Shown: positions 5,452 to 5,751 of the stretch, in pieces | How positions within the stretch are numbered: position 1 is the stretch's first letter | Layout: each line of letters opens with the position of its first letter | From: Microthrixaceae bacterium | GTDB taxonomy: Bacteria; Actinomycetota; Acidimicrobiia; Acidimicrobiales; Acidimicrobilacustridaceae | Direction of reading: 5' to 3' | Length of the DNA: 5,751 nucleotides | Assembly: GCA_947455015.1 (NCBI GenBank) | Contig: CANGMY010000110.1 | Location: forward strand, 1 to 5,751 | Notes under the pieces: generated by a model | Told to the model about the DNA's origin: nothing | The model's database searches: none | The model's input: the letters and a program-made list of their open reading frames with translations, nothing else | Translations under genes and position numbers: made by a program

Positions 5452-5751
5452 ATGGAAGCTTCCTCGCTGCGATTTGCAGCCGCCGCCCGATCCCTCGGCG
5501 AGGTGGCGCGCGCCGCGGGGCTGGTTGTGCCGGGGTTTCGCAGTCCTCCCCGGATCGATGGTGTCGATCGCACGATCAAACGTCAGGTCGATGCTGCTGG
5601 AGTCGAGTCAGTTACCGTGTCCGTGCGCATAAAGGGTCGGCCGTGGGTCTCGGTCCTCGCCGACATGATCGACGGCGTGCTGGCCGCCAACTGCCTTACT
5701 GGTCCTACGGCCGGCGCTGCTCGCACCGTCATGTGGGGGGCTGTCGAGGCC
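5452..5751 (+). CDS. Conserved-looking protein of unknown function, 3'-truncated
   Basis: An open frame of 100 codons runs from ATG 5452 to the window edge with no stop, so the 3' end is missing. I do not recognise a named family. Coding character is good: third positions are strongly G/C, and an in-frame TAG at 5416 with no other start codon of good position leaves the ATG as the natural start. The N-terminus (residues 2-25) is an Ala/Arg-rich amphipathic helix; residues 28-44 hold a Pro/Arg stretch, GFRSPPRIDG then DRTIKR; residues 54-73 read as two beta strands, VTVSVRIKGRPW and SVLADM; then DGVLAANCL (74-82). I have the impression of seeing similar text in actinobacterial hypothetical proteins, but cannot name the group. 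No signal peptide or membrane segment is evident. It has no Shine-Dalgarno site, so a leaderless transcript is possible (a weak CACACT at 5439-5444). It is divergent from the nuclease gene across 70 bases, so shared control is possible. Confidence 0.75.
   Translation, partial: MEASSLRFAAAARSLGEVARAAGLVVPGFRSPPRIDGVDRTIKRQVDAAGVESVTVSVRIKGRPWVSVLADMIDGVLAANCLTGPTAGAARTVMWGAVEA

Overview
The window looks like a piece of an actinobacterial chromosome. DUF501 directly followed by a Ppx/GppA exopolyphosphatase is a classic actinobacterial gene pair. The other genes (CoxG, a mycobacterial-type RimJ-like acetyltransferase, an MFS_3 permease and a short RecB-like nuclease) fit the same phylum. The DNA is moderately GC-rich by eye, genes are tightly packed, starts are a mix of ATG and GTG, and at least two starts sit directly behind a TANNNT box. 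An Acidimicrobiia-like lineage is my guess; the sequence does not prove it.

Positions 1-4400 hold six genes, all on the + strand, in an almost gapless series. First comes the 3' end of a MocA/MobA-like nucleotidyltransferase, which overlaps coxG by 10 bases. coxG overlaps DUF501 by a GTGA junction, and DUF501 overlaps ppx by an ATGA junction. After a 52-base gap comes a GNAT acetyltransferase, which overlaps a 12-helix MFS transporter by another GTGA junction. The first two genes belong to maturation and membrane attachment of molybdenum hydroxylases (aerobic CO dehydrogenase or xanthine-dehydrogenase type), so the enzyme subunit genes probably lie just upstream. DUF501 and Ppx are normally neighbours of cell-division and enolase genes, so their coupling to coxG here is an unusual join. 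The GNAT and MFS genes form a second coupled pair with no known substrate.

Positions 4419-5381 hold one gene on the - strand, converging on the MFS gene across 18 bases. It encodes a PD-(D/E)XK nuclease of the RecB/Cas4-like type, with all the expected catalytic residues and four cysteines arranged as in [4Fe-4S] nucleases. A 70-base divergent spacer separates it from a + strand gene at 5452 that runs off the window end. That last protein is not one I can assign to a named family, but it reads as a genuine coding region.

I see no RNA genes, CRISPR array, insertion sequence, attachment site or long repeat. No stretch longer than about 70 bases lacks a gene. The window is mostly ordinary core or accessory metabolism. 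The items most worth a second look are the coxG-DUF501-ppx coupling, the Fe-S nuclease with its divergent unknown partner, and the repeated TANNNT-to-start spacing that suggests leaderless transcripts.
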